64,000 nucleotides of DNA from Candidatus Neomicrothrix sp. UBA2983 (lineage in GTDB: Bacteria; Actinomycetota; Acidimicrobiia; Acidimicrobiales; MedAcidi-G1): positions 1-64,000 of the forward strand of contig DEAL01000012.1 in NCBI GenBank assembly GCA_002346745.1, given 5' to 3'. Under the pieces are notes generated by a model. The model ran no database searches, was not told where the DNA came from, and saw only the letters and a list, made by a program, of their open reading frames with translations. The position numbers and the translations under genes were made by a program. Shown here in pieces: positions 63,220 through 64,000 of the stretch (its first letter is position 1; each line of letters opens with the position of its first letter).

Positions 63220-63816
63220 ATGGAGCCCACGGTCGGCCAGGCCACCCGAACCTCAACCAGAGGGGCGTCGGAGTTGTCGACACCCACCCCCCGCTGGCGG
63301 GGCGTGCACCACCTGGCCATGGTCACCCCCGACATGGACGTCACCGTCCGCTTCTACGTCGGCGTACTCGGCATGCCCCTCGTCGCCACCCTGCGTGCGG
63401 GCCCGATGCGCCACTACTTCTTCGAACTCGGACCCGGCAACACGATCGCCTTCTTCGAGGTGCCCGGCGCCGAAACCTTCGCCAAGCCAGCCGGGGCGCC
63501 GACCTCGCGGGCCATCCAGTTCGACCACGTGGCGTTCGGCGTCGCCGACGAGGCCGCCCTCGTCGAACTCCAACGGCGGCTGGTCGAGGCCGGCTGCGAG
63601 GTCACCCCCGTGGTCGACCACGACATCATCCGGTCGATCTACTTCCACGACCCCAACGGCATCGCCCTCGAGGCCTCGTGGTGGACGATCGACGAAGCGA
63701 CGCTGGACTTCGCGCCCGACGACCTCCAGCGGTTCGCCGACCCCGCCCCGGTCCCTGCGGTCGCCGAGTTGACCGAAGGCGGCCTCCAGACGACACCCAA
63801 CACGCACCTCCGGTGA
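63220..63816 (+). CDS. VOC-family (glyoxalase/dioxygenase-like) protein
   Basis: 198 aa from ATG 63220; ATG 63184 would add 12 residues with atypical codons, whereas GAGACT sits 6 nt before ATG 63220 as at other starts. Vicinal oxygen chelate fold in two halves: VHHLAMVTPDMDVTVRFYVG, GMPLVATLRAG and FDHVAFGVADEAALVELQRR, SIYFHDPNGIALEASWW. His residues in VHHLAM and FDHVAF and the Glu in ALEASW are the usual metal ligands. Reaction unknown. Overlaps the MpaB-like gene by GTGA. Confidence 0.88.
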   Translation: MEPTVGQATRTSTRGASELSTPTPRWRGVHHLAMVTPDMDVTVRFYVGVLGMPLVATLRAGPMRHYFFELGPGNTIAFFEVPGAETFAKPAGAPTSRAIQFDHVAFGVADEAALVELQRRLVEAGCEVTPVVDHDIIRSIYFHDPNGIALEASWWTIDEATLDFAPDDLQRFADPAPVPAVAELTEGGLQTTPNTHLR

Positions 63817-64000
63817 GCCCGGACGCAGACACGCCGAACACCGGCTGGCGGGCACGGGTCACCGACACCGCCTCGGGCCTGTTCCGGCACGCCCCCGACC
63901 CGCTGGCGGACACGTTCTCCCATCCGGGCGACCCGGGACTGTTCGGCCCCGGTTCCATGACCTGGCAGCTCATGGGCGACGTCGCCGCCTTCGTCGGCGG
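63813..64000 (+). CDS. N-terminal part of an MpaB-family (DUF2236) oxygenase-like protein
   Basis: GTG 63813 overlaps the VOC stop; 62 codons are in the window. DPLADTFSHPGDPGLFGPGS followed by MTWQLMGDVAAFVGG is the start of the DUF2236/MpaB family (PLFGPGS-xTW-x(4)-GD pattern), related to latex-clearing-type heme oxygenases. The heme-binding part lies beyond the window end. Confidence 0.75.
   Translation, partial: MSPDADTPNTGWRARVTDTASGLFRHAPDPLADTFSHPGDPGLFGPGSMTWQLMGDVAAFVG

Overview
The window is high-GC DNA with dense, short-spaced genes, GTG starts and many ATGA/GTGA stop-start overlaps. Gene content (F420-type luciferase-like oxidoreductase, DUF3516 helicase, PIN-PhoH protein, TM-BON-OmpA protein, MpaB-like oxygenase, several acyl-CoA ligases, CaiB CoA-transferase, thiolases) points to an actinobacterium, most like a free-living Acidimicrobiia-type heterotroph. 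This is inferred from content only; no rRNA or tRNA gene was seen.

Layout. 1-10.2 kb: iron(III)-type ABC importer split in two (ATPase at 252-1337; binding lipoprotein and fused permease at 4.5-7.2 kb), mixed with cell-surface polysaccharide genes (FAD amine-oxidase-like protein, flippase-GT2 fusion, GT-C-like membrane protein, sugar epimerase) and a DtxR-family metalloregulator. Base composition is visibly less GC-rich here. Three intergenic sites share a TTAAG-N4-CTTAA-like motif that may be its operator. 10.3-17.8 kb: lipid/CoA metabolism (thiolase-like, nitronate monooxygenase, MBL hydrolase, SDR, acyl-CoA ligase). 17.8-26 kb: tag glycosylase with a possible leader peptide, DUF3516 helicase, prenyl diphosphate synthase, omega-amidase, aminotransferase, acyl-CoA ligase. 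26-36 kb: MaoC, SDR, amidohydrolase, methyltransferase, CaiB, a frameshifted ABC exporter, and a thiolase-esterase-epimerase operon. 36-43 kb: a peptide-type ABC importer whose binding protein is a rare fusion of a BMP-family and a family-5 binding domain. 43-49 kb: acyl-CoA ligase and a thiamine ABC importer under a TPP riboswitch. 49-64 kb: D-aminoacylase-type amidohydrolase, EF-G-like GTPase, PIN-PhoH gene interrupted by an in-frame TAG, membrane glycosylation/acyltransferase genes, an HD protein derived from a CCA enzyme, amidohydrolase, enoyl-CoA hydratase, LLM oxidoreductase, TM-BON-OmpA, VOC protein, and the start of an MpaB-like gene.

Most notable: an identical 21-bp palindrome in two divergent promoters 30 kb apart, with a variant in a third (probable regulon of a TetR-type repressor not in the window); the BMP-SBP5 fusion; a 13-bp tandem duplication that breaks an ABC exporter; the amber codon in phoH; and recurring TANNNT -10 boxes 6-8 nt before start codons, indicating leaderless transcription. 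No CRISPR array, prophage, transposase or recognisable defence system was found.
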